A DNA stretch of 64,000 nt from Pelodera strongyloides (Eukaryota; Nematoda; Chromadorea; Rhabditida; Rhabditidae). Positions 11,046 to 22,259 of this stretch are shown in pieces. Where the stretch lies: contig JAANDG010000258.1 of the NCBI GenBank assembly GCA_036852015.1, positions 1 to 64,000 of the forward strand, given 5' to 3'. The stretch's first letter is position 1. Every line of letters begins with the position of its first letter. The translations under genes and the position numbers were made by a program. The notes beneath the pieces were generated by a model. It searched no databases, had not been told where the DNA came from, and worked only from the letters and a program-made list of their open reading frames with translations.

Positions 11046-14000
11046 CTGTAATGGATGTGCTCAGCTATTTCTATCAATATCAACTTTTATCACAATCAGC
11101 TGTTTACTCCTTACATCCTCTCTGGGTCTCTACAGCATGACAGTTGTCGCGGCGCCCTCTCTCTATCCATCTCTGGTAGAGAAGCGCACGGGGCTCCGTT
11201 CCGAGTGAACGTACGGGGTACGCGTGCCGGAGTGCGTACCACGTACGTTCACTCGGAACGGAGCCCGGCACGTTTCGGAATTTATGTAGCAACTACTGTA
11301 ATAGCTACGGTAGCGAAAGTGTTTTTTAGAATACACTATTTATTAAGCGACCGTCCGCGATTATTATTAGTAAATAAAAGAAAAATAACAAAACAAATAA
11401 GACTGGCAATTGCACACGTAATTTAAAAAAAGCTTTATTTCATGCACAATCTACTACGAATAACAGGAAACGAAGACATAACCAATATATAGCACATGAA
11501 CAATTAACAATGCAGTATTTAAACTGAATTAAGCTAAATCGACTTAAAAAAAACTACTTAAAAGGCAACAAAGGTCAGCAGACAAACAAACCGCGTAAGA
11601 GAGCATATTTCTGCGCAATATAGAAACATAAATATATTTAATACCAATATACGGTCATAGTTAAGTAGAGGAACTATAAGTTAACATATGTGCCAATCAA
11701 CAAGGTACCAATGCGTGTGCGACGAGTGTAAAATTAGGAAAACACGCATACAGGATACATAGCGATATGGATGTGCTACTATCGAATACCCTATTTGAAG
11801 TAAATAAAAAATTATGTAACGAAAGAGGCATAACATCTATGACAACCGCATATTAAAAGTCACTTAGTCAACAACAAGAGGATCATTCTGGATTTGAATT
11901 TGACCAGTACCGTTGGATTGACCACAAGAACCACAAGTCCCATCCGTAGAGTCGGTAGTCGACATGCTCCGAAATAACGGCTTCTCTTTCAGAAACTTCA
12001 GGATATTCTGTTTCGTCATCAACTTGTTGTGGCAGACCAGTATACTGTTCGACGGATATGTAGGAACTGGAATTAAATACAAATGCTTGTTGATTCTGCA
12101 AGGCACATAAAAATCATACAAAATGTACCAATTTTCGTGCTGTATAAGGCACGACTGGATAACACCTAAAGATCCAAATATGAACGAGTTAGTGCACAAT
12201 TATTCACAAAGGGACATGTATATAGAATAAACATACCTGATAAAAGGCCTCGCTGTGATACGATTGGGAGCCGTCAAGATCGTTCCACCGTGACAACCTG
12301 CAATGAGCAAGCATTGAAATGGTGAATCTAATTTTATTTATGATTATATATACGGAATGTAAATGGCATAGGCATTTCCACCCTAAGGTCGAAGACTTTT
12401 GACGACTTCCACGACTTTTGTCCGGGATCTACAAGACAGTAAGCTTTATTTTATAGTGGCGGAGGGGAGGAACAAAATGCTGGACTAGCTAGATAAATAC
12501 ACAAAAGCTCATAAAAAAATAATCAAACAAGGGAATAAATATCATAAAATTTATGGGCGCAAAAGAACTAGCCTGTTGCCTGTTCCAAAACAAATGGGAC
12601 GTTGATGCCTTCCTGACTGCAACATTCTTGAGGACTTGTGAGATCTGCAAAATAACAAAGATAATAATAATTAAATGATTGTATATATATGATATTCAAA
12701 CAGCTACAGTGCGTTAAAGTAATCAGGCACTATGCACTATTTGGCTAAACATTAAATAAAGTAAACCATACTTCATTATTCGTCGGCGCCAACACACGCA
12801 TGAACATGCAACGATGCAACGCGATCGGAGAAGATGAATCAAGACGAGAGAGCGATCCACTACACAGGATCAGTCGGCAGTTACCTGAACAAGACAAGAG
12901 CCAATAGGAAAAAAGAGCAGAAGGACAATAACGATAGTGATAGATAATTAAGCATGGACATTAAATTGTGGCGTGTGGTTATTATAGCCGAAATAAAAAT
13001 ACCAACCCTTGTTTTGTCTGGCGTATCTTGTTCATCCTATTTTATTCTTTAGTAACGAGCGCAGTTCTTAAACAAGTGATACATGTCCTTCTGCCCAGTA
13101 TCAGCTTGTTACACATATTGAGGTCTGAATAGACGGAAACAGCACCTGACTAGCAATACGATAACACAGAAGGCGGTATAGCATAAAGCACTCAGACTAG
13201 AGCGTAGAGCGGCTGACTATGCTCTGAAAATTCGCAACAGAAGAGACGCTTACCAGATAATTGGCTCCGGCCATCTGTTTCTGAAATCGTTGCCCGGCTC
13301 TCTCCATGAAGTAGGAAGACACACATCGTGCCGAGGACACGAGGACTTGCTGGTGCTGCTCGCAAGACTGGAAGGGAACAACTAAATTTAAATGAAGTAA
13401 TTAAATGAATCAATAAATCAATCCGGAGTTGCAGTATCTCTACAACAAGCAGTAACCTATGCAGTATTTCTAACTAGCAACTTGCAACGATAAAAGAGTG
13501 ACTAAAACAAAAGTTAAAAAATAGGATAGGGGTAGCTAAAACTAAAATCGAACCAGGGATTGAGTTCCACATGGTAAATACTGTCCAGCGTCTGAATCTC
13601 TAGTTTATTTCCACCAGCCATATTAAACGGCTTGGTGTCCATGCGTAGCAGGAGGCCCCGGAACCATATAGAGCTCTGAATGCAATAGTATTTATCATAA
13701 TTTCATACCTTATACAGTGTAGAAGTGTAGAACACTACCCCATTTTGCAAATATACTACCCCAAAATAAAATATACAACCACATGAGAAAATACTACCCC
13801 TGCAATGTGCTACCCCGGAAAATATACTACCCCATTGTAGAATACTACCCCCAACTTCATGAGTACCCCCAACTTATTTTACATGACTACCGCTACCCCC
13901 AACTTATTTTACATGACTACCCTGCTTATTTAACATGACTACCCCCACCTATTTAACATGAACCCCCAACCTATTTTACATGAGTACCCCACTTATTTTA

Positions 14001-17000
14001 CGTGACTACCCCACTTATTTTACATGACTACCCCACCTAGTTTACATGACTACCACACTTATTTTACATGGCTACCAGGCTACCCCACCTATTTTACATG
14101 ACAACCCCATCGGCTTTATGTTGGGGTAGTATTTTGCGAAAATTTTCCGGGGGTAGTATTCTACCGAAATAGGGGTAGTATTTTCCCGATTTGGGTAGTA
14201 TACTACACTGGGGTAGTATTCTACATTTTTACCGTATACAAAGTTGGAATTATACAAGACATTCTAAACCGAAAGCATAACTGAAGAAGCACCTAACTTA
14301 ATCTTACAATTAGTTGTGTCCAAAGAAGTGCGTAACTCGGCGAATCGCGATAATATATTAGCCGAAAGGGAAGGCCACAGCGTGTGGGGTGGGTCGACTG
14401 GTTTTAGAATGTTTCAAGTGAAAAGAAGTAGGTAATATATATAGCACAAAGCACAACAAAAACAAACTAAAAAAACCTAACTAACCTGAGATGCTTCGAT
14501 ACGCTTCGCCTTTCCAGTTCCACTAGGCCCATACAAAAGGAATGAGGGAAGTCATCAACGGTAATCAGCTCGATCAACTGTTGAATCCGCTCCTATATCG
14601 GAGAAGTGCACCAATATATTAAGAAAATATGTACGTAAAAAGGTCTCGCGAACGGGAAAGCACAATTAACACAATTCACATTATGCTGCATTGTTGCAAT
14701 GGGCGTTTTACACTCGCTTCACAAGAATACAATTACTTCTAAGCAGTATAAATTTTAAAGAATGTAAAATTTAAAGAAAAAAATTCATTAAAAAAACGAG
14801 TATGAATTCGGAACCGTACCCGGTTCGTTCACTCGGAACGGTACCCGGTTCGTTTTCAAAACCGGTAAGTACCCGCATTCCGTTCCGAGTTGCCGGTCCG
14901 TGCACTCGGCCCGTTTGCAAACGGACCGCCTACTCGGAACGGAGCCCGGTGCGTTCTCCAGCATAGATGACGCGCCGCGGCCCAACTAACAAGTCAGTGT
15001 TCCCATGTCGTTGCTAACACCGAGACGACAATAAATGATGTGTTCGTATTTAATAATATTCATGAACACAACAAATCACACAACAACACAATAATACTAA
15101 ATTATGGACACGGGCAAACCCATAATTTAGATGGCGACCGCGGTAGCCTTAATTTAGATGTAATGGATGTGCTCAGCTATTTCTATCAATATCAACTTTT
15201 ATCACAATCAGCTGTTTACTCCTTACATCCTCTCTGGGTCTCTACAGCATGACAGTTGTCGCGGCGCCCTCTCTCTATCCATGACGCGCCGCGGCCCAAC
15301 TAACAAGTCAGTGTGCCCATGTCGTTGCTAACACCGAGACGACAATAAATGATGTGTTCGTATTTAATAATATTCATGAACACAACAAATCACACAACAA
15401 CACAATAATACTAAATTATGGACACGGGCAAACCCATAATTTAGATGGCGACCGCGGTAGCCTTAATTTAGATGTAATGGATGTGCTCAGCTATTTCTAT
15501 CAATATCAACTTTTATCACAATCAGCTGTTTACTCCTTACATCCTCTCTGGGTCTCTACAGCATGACAGTTATCGCGGCGCCCTCTCTCTATCCATGACG
15601 CGCCGCGGCCCAACTAACAAGTCAGTGTGCCCATGTCGTTGCTAACACCGAGACGACAATAAATGATGTGTTCGTATTTAATAATATTCATGAACACAAC
15701 AAATCACACAACAACACAATAATACTAAATTATGGACACGGGCAAACCCATAATTTAGATGGCGACCGCGGTAGCCTTAATTTAGACTACGAAAACAAGG
15801 TAGTATACTACCGGATTTACCCTCAGCAAATCAATGATCTTATCTGAGAATTAAAATCCTCTACCAAATGTTGAATATGTGTGGATAATTCAAAAGCTTA
15901 CCTCCTTACTTGAACCATTGGCTTGCCTGATCATCTCGGCCAGTTTCTGTCGTGTGGCTTCGGATTGTGAATTGATCAAGCAGAAGGTAACAGTCTTTTT
16001 CGACTCGTTCATTTCATGTCCCCAATGTTTCTTAGTCATACATAAGGAGCAATTTCCATATGAAGAACAAGTCAAACAATCGAACATATTAGACAAATCA
16101 TGTTCACATCCACAGGAACAACTGAAAGATTTTTGTATGGCTTGGAGGTAGCATTTGAAAAAGGTTGTGTATATGTACGCAGATGTTCTGTGAATACACA
16201 AAAAAGGGCACTAGGAAAAGTCTGTTATGTAGATCTAACTTCGATGGAGTATTTGTACAAGTTGTGTATACAAATGTTCTGTTAATGCGCAATGCAGTTG
16301 TTTTTTCAAGATAAAAAAACGTGGAAACTGTAAATTATTATCCGTTCTATAATATGAAAAGTTCCTTGTATGGTAATTCTGTAAAGCTACCCACGTAATC
16401 CGATCCGGAAGCAGCTTGTCAGGAACTGATGGGTCCAACTTTGTTAATGTAGATGTGCTTGGTTGTATGTCGATTGCAATGGCCGTCGTTTTGACAGTTA
16501 TCGTAGGATTGGAGATACTACTTGTGTCACTGATATTCAAGGTTCTAGCAATTTCTTCTTTCTTGAAGAACGAACGAAGTTTACCAGTTTTTGCTCGATA
16601 AGCAGACGCAGCGTTCAATTCGTAAAGTATATCCCAATGTTGTTCACAGCCAACTGCTTTCATCCATTTCGAATAAGTGAGAAGATGAAGCTGATTCTCA
16701 GGAATACATTGCATCAAATCAATTAGTACGCTCAGGCAATCACAGTGCCTGAAATCTGAAAACTCGCCGGCACATCCAAAGCAGTGCGGCTCTCCATCAA
16801 ACATAATTGGTCTAGGTGTATATGCCGCAACATCTCTGTTACACGCTTTGCAATTTACAACTATCTGAACCGGAAACATTCCATCCACTCGATTTCGCTG
16901 ATTCCTTGTCTTGGGCATAACACACTCTTGAAGTTCGCTGATTATTTTACAAAATATTCTCTCCACGGACGACGTCGGCGAGGCTTCCCACCAATCACTC

Positions 17001-17353
17001 GAATAAAGGTCGCATTCCCTGCACATCACTTGCTGAATACCGAAACGGTCCAAGGTCGGTTTATTACAATTGCATGCAGAGCAATTATCGTTCATGGCGA
17101 TTTGCAAATCAATAAGACGCAATTCATCTTCGGGGGCATAACTGGCAAAAATGCAGATCTTTGATAGATACTTAGAGTGAATCGTGCGACAAGGGCGTCG
17201 ATGGCAATGAAGTTGCCTCTCCGCGCAATTTCCACAGATCAACGTATCGCACTCCATACAAGCTGATACTGCAAGCTGATAATATCTGTGGATCAAAGCT
17301 CGATCGCTATGTTTCCCACATTGTGCACACTTCAACGCTTCCAAAACGACCAT
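10473..17353 (-). CDS. Family copy C: TRIM-like gene with a 4.9-kb invaded intron
   Basis: Exons: 17353-16395, 16121-15902, 10966-10808 and 10544-10473, about 469 aa. Exon 1 is open for 959 bases (MVVLEALKCAQCGKHSDRAL start) and ends ATTAC|GTGGGT. Exon 2 has the B-box-like finger with KKHWGHE. Exons 3 and 4 are almost the same as in copy A, including the TGA after EEKTPQ, so the C-terminus is shorter than in B, E or G. An unused exon 5-like remnant lies at about 10,221-10,252. Intron 2 has grown to about 4.9 kb because a 314-bp tandem array and a 3.8-kb transposon sit in it; its donor and acceptor are unchanged. A TTTCAG lies only 4 bases before the ATG. Residue S replaces the third Cys of the CGKQCDRA motif. 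It may still be expressed if the long intron is removed. Confidence 0.75.
11050..11170 (+). repeat. Partial unit of the 314-bp tandem repeat
   Basis: The sequence from TAATGGATGTGCTCAGC to CTCTCTCTATCCAT is the end of the repeat unit found complete at 14,967-15,785. It forms the left border of the insertion in intron 2 of copy C. The unit is cut exactly where the 3.8-kb element begins. Confidence 0.85.
11864..12300 (-). other. Exon-like stretches of unknown function
   Basis: On the minus strand an exon-like segment at about 12,301-12,240 (frame LSRWNDLDGSQSYHSEAFYQ) ends in a GTATG donor. A second segment behind TTGCAG at about 12,101 continues NQQAFVFNSSSYISVEQYTG and stops near 11,883. The frames join in phase. 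I do not recognise the product. It could be the 3' end of the captured gene region or an unrelated fragment. Confidence 0.3.
12571..14592 (-). pseudogene. RFC3-like clamp-loader subunit pseudogene fragments
   Basis: Three exon pieces match replication factor C small subunits, closest in my reading to RFC3. At 14,592-14,486, RIQQLIELITVDDFP is followed after a one-base shift by FLLYGPSGTGKAKRIEAS, the Walker A region. At 12,884-12,772, CRLILCSGSLSRL and ending RVLAPTNNE corresponds to the sensor-1/SRC-like stretch. At 12,644-12,571, ISQVLKNV then CSQEGINVPFVL in the next frame corresponds to the conserved VCKKEGLNLP-type segment, followed by a stop. Introns with proper borders separate the pieces, so genomic DNA rather than mRNA was captured. 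At least two frameshifts make it non-functional. A piece at 13,370-13,244 (frame VFLLHGESRAT) may be the Walker B region, but this is weak. Confidence 0.65.
13725..14235. repeat. ACTACCCC minisatellite between inverted GGGGTAGTATTCTAC arms
   Basis: The left side is built from GTAGAATACTACCCC-like units, the middle from about eleven copies of a roughly 21-base unit ACTTATTTTACATGACTACC, and the right side from five GGGGTAGTATT units in the opposite orientation. The whole is therefore a foldback whose loop is a minisatellite. There is no coding sequence. Confidence 0.8.
14967..15785 (+). repeat. 314-bp tandem repeat, about 2.6 copies
   Basis: The unit begins GACGCGCCGCGGCCCAACTA and recurs with a period of 314 bases (start codons of the same small frame at 15,040 and 15,354). 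Copies differ at only a few sites. The last copy ends at TAATTTAGA, where intron 2 of copy C resumes. The 70-codon frames in it are by-products of the repeat. It contains a short palindrome-like AAATTATGG...CCATAATTT. Confidence 0.85.
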
Positions 17354-18381
17354 GCTCCTGAAATACTTTATTATACTAAAAATGTCACTCTGTGTGGTAG
17401 GAACTGCTTCCAGTGACCGCTAAATAAATCTTCAGGGAGAAAAAAATTATTCCAGCAATGATTGAAAATGACAGCGAATAATGCATAGGATAAGGAAGTT
17501 TAGAACAAAAATTGAAAATCGAAAGGAATGTCTTAGAACGAGAATTATGTACAGCAGTTTGCAATAATTTGCGATAAGTGTATACTTGCATAGAACGCGT
17601 AATTGTCAGTTTCAGAATGTATTCTGGATTCATAGGCCGAATCCACAAACACTTTTTTGTCCGGGTGAGAGCTAAAATTCACACCCGGGGGAATTATTTG
17701 TAGTGTGAGGGTTAATGCTGATCCACAATGCTGATCCAACATTTTTAGCTATCATCAAAAGTGAGAGGAGAGAGCAGTCACCGTTTTGTCCGTTCTGTAT
17801 ACTTTGTGTTTTTTATTTGGAATATGTTTTTAAAGGGAATGTCAAGCCGGTTTTTCATGTTGGGCTCAAAAAAAAGCTTATGTTTTGAAGGTAAGGAAAG
17901 TGAAAATAAAAATAAACAACAACTTTCATATAAGAAGAAAAACAATTTCAAACCCCTCCAAAAAACTCCTTCAATATGGGATTCTGGTTATTTGGACAAA
18001 ATCAGAACTATTCTCTGTCCGCAAGACCGTTTGCTGTTAGACAGCAAAGAAAAAGAGGAGGGCGCGAGAGAAATTTTTTTAAGTCAGCAAAGAAAGAGGA
18101 GAGCGCGAGAGAAATTTTGTAAACTACGGTATTTGTGACAGCGTGTTATAGAATATCTGTGAATCAGGCTTGACATTCGCTTTAATCAGCATGGTCATAT
18201 TGGGCAATGTGATAGGGTTACTGTGCATATTGGACTTGGAACATTCTTTTTCATCACCAGTTTACTCGCTGATGTCGCATTTAATGCAAAATATTTTCCC
18301 AACACTATGTTCTAAATATTATTCAGATAATTAAAACACAATGCTATAAAAGGGATTATAAAAGGGTGACCGCGTCCCCTT
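17354..18381. other. No supported gene
   Basis: Beyond the spliced-leader acceptor of copy C the sequence is AT-rich. A plus-strand frame at 17,761-18,138 is Lys/Arg-rich and partly created by a local duplication of GCGCGAGAGAAATTTT (about 18,062 and 18,102). I see no homology or splice pattern supporting it. Confidence 0.5.
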
Positions 18382-18385
18382 TTAA

Positions 18386-18559
18386 AGCGAAATACCGGCC
18401 GGTTTTTGAAACGCATTGCGTACACCTGCTTTCTTATGCGGCATATGCAAATGAGCAAAAATTAGAATGAAAAATAGACCCCAATTAGACCCCACGTTGC
18501 ATAAATGCATAGAAATGAAAGTACCTGAGATGCGTTTCAAAAACCGGCCGGTATTTCAC
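18386..18559. mobile_element. TTAA-type MITE Q, copy 1
   Basis: The inverted ends AGCGAAATACCGGCCGGTTT and its complement (CACTTTAA side slightly changed) enclose about 174 bases. TTAA flanks both ends. A second copy is at 22,260-22,419. The TTAA target suggests a piggyBac-type mobiliser. Confidence 0.75.
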
Positions 18560-18669
18560 TTTAACTATCACCAAAAAAATGTCTAACTTATCCAGGGTGA
18601 GAGTTCTTTAGTGAATCAGGGGTTTAGGTTTTTTGACAATGATAGTGGTGCAACGCACGATTTGTTTAA

Positions 18670-19185
18670 AGGAGGAGGCTCACGAGTTTTAACTGTTCGA
18701 TTCATTTCCTTTTATCGAAAGAACATCATAAATAATCACCAATAAAATGCAGAACAAAGCGCGGGAATACACTTCAAAGAAATTATTTAATTTAAGAAAA
18801 AAATTTCATTTAAAAAAGCGACAGTATGCTTTTAAAACCACCAGCAAGAAGCAAATATGCACGCAGTGTGCATAACAAAAAAACAGGGGCGCCTTTCTGT
18901 TGCACTACAAAGTACACAGGCGCATCGAGTGCACTATTTTCAGCAACATATTAGCAGGGTCACCCAGGGTTAGCCCGGTCATCTGCAAGGGGGCAGTTTT
19001 TGGCGGTGCCTGAAAAATAACTAGAAACTACGGTAGTTTTCTTTAATTAATTTTTAGATACAATTTAATTTTTACTTTAAAGTGTATTTCCGCGCTTTGT
19101 TCTGCATTTTATTGGTGATTATTTACCATGTTCTTTCGATAAAAGGAAAGGAATCGAACAGTTAAATCTCGTGAGCCTCCTCCTT
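18670..19185. mobile_element. TTAA-type MITE R, copy 1
   Basis: Inverted ends AGGAGGAGGCTCACGAG match perfectly, with TTAA on each side, and inner arms continue the inversion (GAATACACTT / AAGTGTATTT, GCGCGGGAATAC region). Two other complete copies lie at 22,581-22,993 and 27,090-27,539. No open frame is present. Confidence 0.8.
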
Positions 19186-19241
19186 TAACCTGTCAAAATG
19201 TGATAAGTTGTTTGTTGGCGTGCTGCTGGAGGGATGCCGTC

Positions 19242-21220
19242 ATTTTGAACAGATATTTTCCAAAATCAGAGCTTCTTGCGACTCCCAGTATATGATTCAA
19301 AAACACGTATTAAAGTGCTTTATTCGACCGGTTTCGGCTTACGCCATCATCAGGAACAACAAACATCCTGCAAAAAATACGAAAATGTAGCTACAATTAT
19401 ACAAACAGAATTCTTAAAACCTAGTATAATTCTAGACATGAAATAATACAACAGAACATAAACATGAAATACATAACTAAAACTAAAACTAACCGGTAGG
19501 GGTCAGACGTGATTAAGTCGGGAGTTAATCAAACATAGCATAGGTGAACCAACTAATTAATGAGATGTGCAACCTGCAGTGGAAAAGACTACAAACTACA
19601 GGGTGGGGTGGCAGATTGTGATTGGTTGACCATTGTCAGAGAGAGACAATTAGTCAGGGAGAGGTAGAGAGAGGCTGAGAGGATTGAGAGTGATCTCCCG
19701 TTCATGGTTGGAGCTATTAATCTCCTGTTTCGTATTTAGACCCGGTATTGGCAATCTGTTACATGCACAGCATTGAGAAAAGCACACTGAGATTAGGCAT
19801 AAGGTTTTTTGTGAGATACATTGATGATTGCCTGGTGGTAGCTGAGAATCGCGAGAGTATGGATGAATTATTCCGCCAACTAAACAACTCGGCAGAAAAC
19901 ATCCGATTTACTCGTGAATCCCCTAGCGAGGACACTTTCTTACCCTTCCTTAACATCTTAATTAGGGTAGAGAGAGGGCAGTTTCTAACTAAGTGGTATA
20001 GAAAGCCTAGCAATAAAAACATCCTGGTGCACTGCCTCTCGGCGCACCCCCAATCGGTGAAGAAACAAGTAGTTTCCCACACTATGCTAACTGCCAAATT
20101 AGTTTCTTCACCGCAGTACGTTAAGGAGTCGGAAACGCTGGCGAAATCCATATGTTCCCAAAATGGGTATCATTTTGGAGGTCAACGGTGTGAACCAACT
20201 CAGCGCCAACAACAGTGGGTTCCTAAGAAAACTTTCAATGGCCCGGTCGTCCTCACAATCCCCCATGTTAGTGACAGCCTCACTAACCGCATAAAGGCAG
20301 CAACACGGAAATTCCCAGGACTAGATATTGCTGTTGCCGCGAAAACTCCGCCAACTCTTAGAGAGTTGATAGTCAAAAACAGGGTGTATGACAGAGGGTG
20401 CCCAGCGAGCACGCTTTGCCATATATGTGTTTTGGGAGGGACGGGTGATTGTGTGGCGAGAGGCACAGTCTACCAAATAACCTGTGATCTATGCTCCGAA
20501 ATTTACATAGGCCAGTCGGTTAGACCATTACATGTTAGAATAGGGGAGCATAGAACTAAGGGGGGTAAAATCTGGAAGCATTTCATGGATATTCACCCCG
20601 AATGTCCAATCATCCCTAGAAAACCTATTCCAATTTCTGTTGTGATACTCCACCGGGAATCTCAACCCCGAAGACTTCGTATTCTGGAAGCTTTGGCCAT
20701 CAAGGAAAAGCAACCGGGTCTAAATACGAAACAGGAGATTAATAGCTCCAACCATGAACGGGAGATCACTCTCAATCCTCTCAGCCTCTCTCTACCTCCC
20801 TCCCTGACTAATTGTCTCTCTCTGACAATGGTCAACCAATCACAATCTGCCACCCCACCCTGTAGTTTGTAGTCTTTTCCACTGCAGGTTGCACATCTCA
20901 TTAATTAGTTGGTTCACCTATGCTATGTTTGATTAACTCCCGACTTAATCACGTCTGACCCCTACCGGTTAGTTTTAGTTTTAGTTATGTATTTCATGTT
21001 TATGTTCTGTTGTATTATTTCATGTCTAGAATTATACTAGGTTTTAAGAATTCTGTTTGTATAATTGTAGCTACATTTTCGTATTTTTTGCAGGATGTTT
21101 GTTGTTCCTGATGATGGCGTAAGCCGAAACCGGTCGAATAAAGCACTTTAATACGTGTTTTTGAATCATATACTGGGAGTCGCAAGAAGCTCTGATTTTG
21201 GAAAATATCTGTTCAAAATG
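19242..21220 (+). mobile_element. Penelope-like retroelement remnant with inverted arms
   Basis: Arms of about 505 bases at 19,242-19,746 and 20,713-21,220 are inverted copies of each other. The right arm holds the 3' end of the coding region and the element tail; the left arm is the same sequence flipped. A 14-base direct repeat TCAAAATGTGATAA stands at 19,194-19,207 and 21,213-21,226, probably a target duplication, with about 34 extra bases between the left repeat and the arm. The coding part between the arms begins shortly before the YIDD motif, so most of the reverse transcriptase is missing. Inverted terminal copies and 5' truncation are typical of Penelope-like elements. Confidence 0.85.
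19748..20872 (+). pseudogene. Truncated reverse transcriptase / GIY-YIG endonuclease
   Basis: The open frame is 374 codons. RFFVRYIDDCLVV (about residues 19-31) is RT motif C with the catalytic Asp pair, followed by the thumb region with FLNILI and TKWYRKPS. The linker has Cys pairs (CHICVLGGTGDC). From about residue 240, TVYQITCDLCSEIYIGQSVR is the GIY-YIG core, with the conserved Arg in HVRIGEHR and a Glu in ILEALAIKEKQPGLN. The combination RT plus C-terminal GIY-YIG defines Penelope-like elements. Fingers and palm motifs upstream of YIDD are absent, so the protein cannot be a complete polymerase. The endonuclease half appears whole. Confidence 0.85.
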
Positions 21221-21395
21221 TGATAACTATCATCGTCTTGTTATAATGAACAATTGAGGAAGTAAACGTTATCTTCTTATTATATAAAGGAGAAGAGTTT
21301 GTCACGGACTTTGTTTATGATTTTGTTTTTATGTGCACAACGAAATCATTTCATAAAGAAAATTTCCTAATCGAAAGAGAAGCTACAAAATTTTT

Positions 21396-21477
21396 GCCGC
21401 TGGCGTGGTTCGAACCCACAGCAGCACACAACCTCTCGTTTAACAGTCCAACGCTCTACCTGTTGAGCTATGCTAGC
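21396..21477 (-). tRNA. tRNA-Asn-like pseudogene
   Basis: Read on the minus strand there is a box A-like TAGCTCAACAGGTAG, an anticodon loop CTGTTAA as in tRNA-Asn(GTT), and a box B GGTTCGAACC. The anticodon stem and the acceptor stem do not pair properly (GCTAGCA against CCAGCGG), so this is more likely a tRNA pseudogene or SINE-like relic than a working gene. Confidence 0.45.
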
Positions 21478-21667
21478 TTATGCTGCGTGTAATCATTTGC
21501 TCCACATAAGAACACCTTTGATGGCAAAATTTGCATAGTACCTGTACCAGTAGTCGAATGGAGATCCAGATTCATATTATACGTGGTTTCCACAATCATA
21601 AATGACTTTGTAGACGTGTGAAAGTAAGGGGCACAAGTTTCACAGAGAAGAGCGAAAGAAGAGCGAA

Positions 21668-21670
<3 letters not shown>

Positions 21671-21758
<88 letters not shown>
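21671..21758 (+). repeat. (AG)n microsatellite
   Basis: About 44 AG dinucleotides run without interruption, inside a wider purine-rich stretch to about 21,890. The long Ser/Leu-rich frame on the other strand is an artefact of this repeat. Confidence 0.95.
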
Positions 21759-21762
<4 letters not shown>

Positions 21763-22259
21763 GAGTCATAGAAGAAGAATAATGAACGAGAGCGAATGAG
21801 ACGGAGAGAAGAGCGGAACGAAGGAAAGTGTACCAGAAGAGGAGAGAGCGAGAGAGTGAGAAAGAATGAAAATGAGACACAGGGAGAGAGAGAGAGGCTT
21901 ACAATTAGAACAATATTAGGAATAGAACGTTGTCCTTTAGCTTTGTGGAAATTCATTTTTTTTTAAACAGGGTAACAATCGGCCGATGGCCGATTCCTCC
22001 AGTCGGAGAAGAGCCCGTAGGGCTCTTCGAACGGCTTGTGTAAAATACAAGAGGACAATTAAGTAAAATGGGACAACAGAAATATGTGGATGAAAGGGTT
22101 GTTTGGATTGGGTTCAAGAAAGCTGAAGGATGGGGTTATTATCAACTATACATCAGATCTTGTACAGTACACATAGCAGTATTATGTACACTGCAGTACG
22201 ATTGATTGTGTATTTATGCAAAGTTGCTCGAATTTAGCTTGATTTTTTATTAATTTAAA

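Larger units (their letters stand above)
11171..14966. mobile_element. 3.8-kb TIR element carrying host-gene fragments
   Basis: The two ends form an inverted repeat of about 38 bases, CTCTGGTAGAGAAGCGCACG at the left and the near-complement ending GCATAG at the right, with one gap and a few mismatches; GGGCTCCGTTCCGAGT is shared exactly. The intact repeat unit at 15,594 reads CTATCCATGACGCG, while here an AT is present on both sides, so insertion appears to have duplicated a 2-base AT. Inside are RFC3-like exon pieces, a minisatellite and unknown exon-like stretches on the minus strand, but no transposase that I recognise. It resembles Pack-type (gene-capturing) DNA transposons. Secondary inverted copies of the TTCACTCGGAAC motif lie just inside both ends. 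Confidence 0.65.

Noticed and set aside
15040..15566. Two identical 70-codon frames
   Set aside because: They lie in successive units of the 314-bp tandem repeat, and identity reflects the repeat, not a gene family.
14967..15785. CRISPR-like or LTR interpretation of the direct repeats
   Set aside because: Units are 314 bases with no spacers, and there is no polyprotein, primer site or TG...CA ends; the host is a eukaryote.
17761..18138. Plus-strand 125-codon frame
   Set aside because: Lys/Arg-rich low-complexity translation with an internal local duplication; no homology seen.
21272..21300. Another Helitron starting at ATCTTCTTATTATATAAAGG
   Set aside because: No hairpin plus CTGG|T end was found downstream, so only a 5'-end fragment can be claimed.
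21468..21956. A 162-codon minus-strand frame rich in Ser and Leu
   Set aside because: It is the translation of the (AG)n microsatellite and its flanks, with no homology or splice context.
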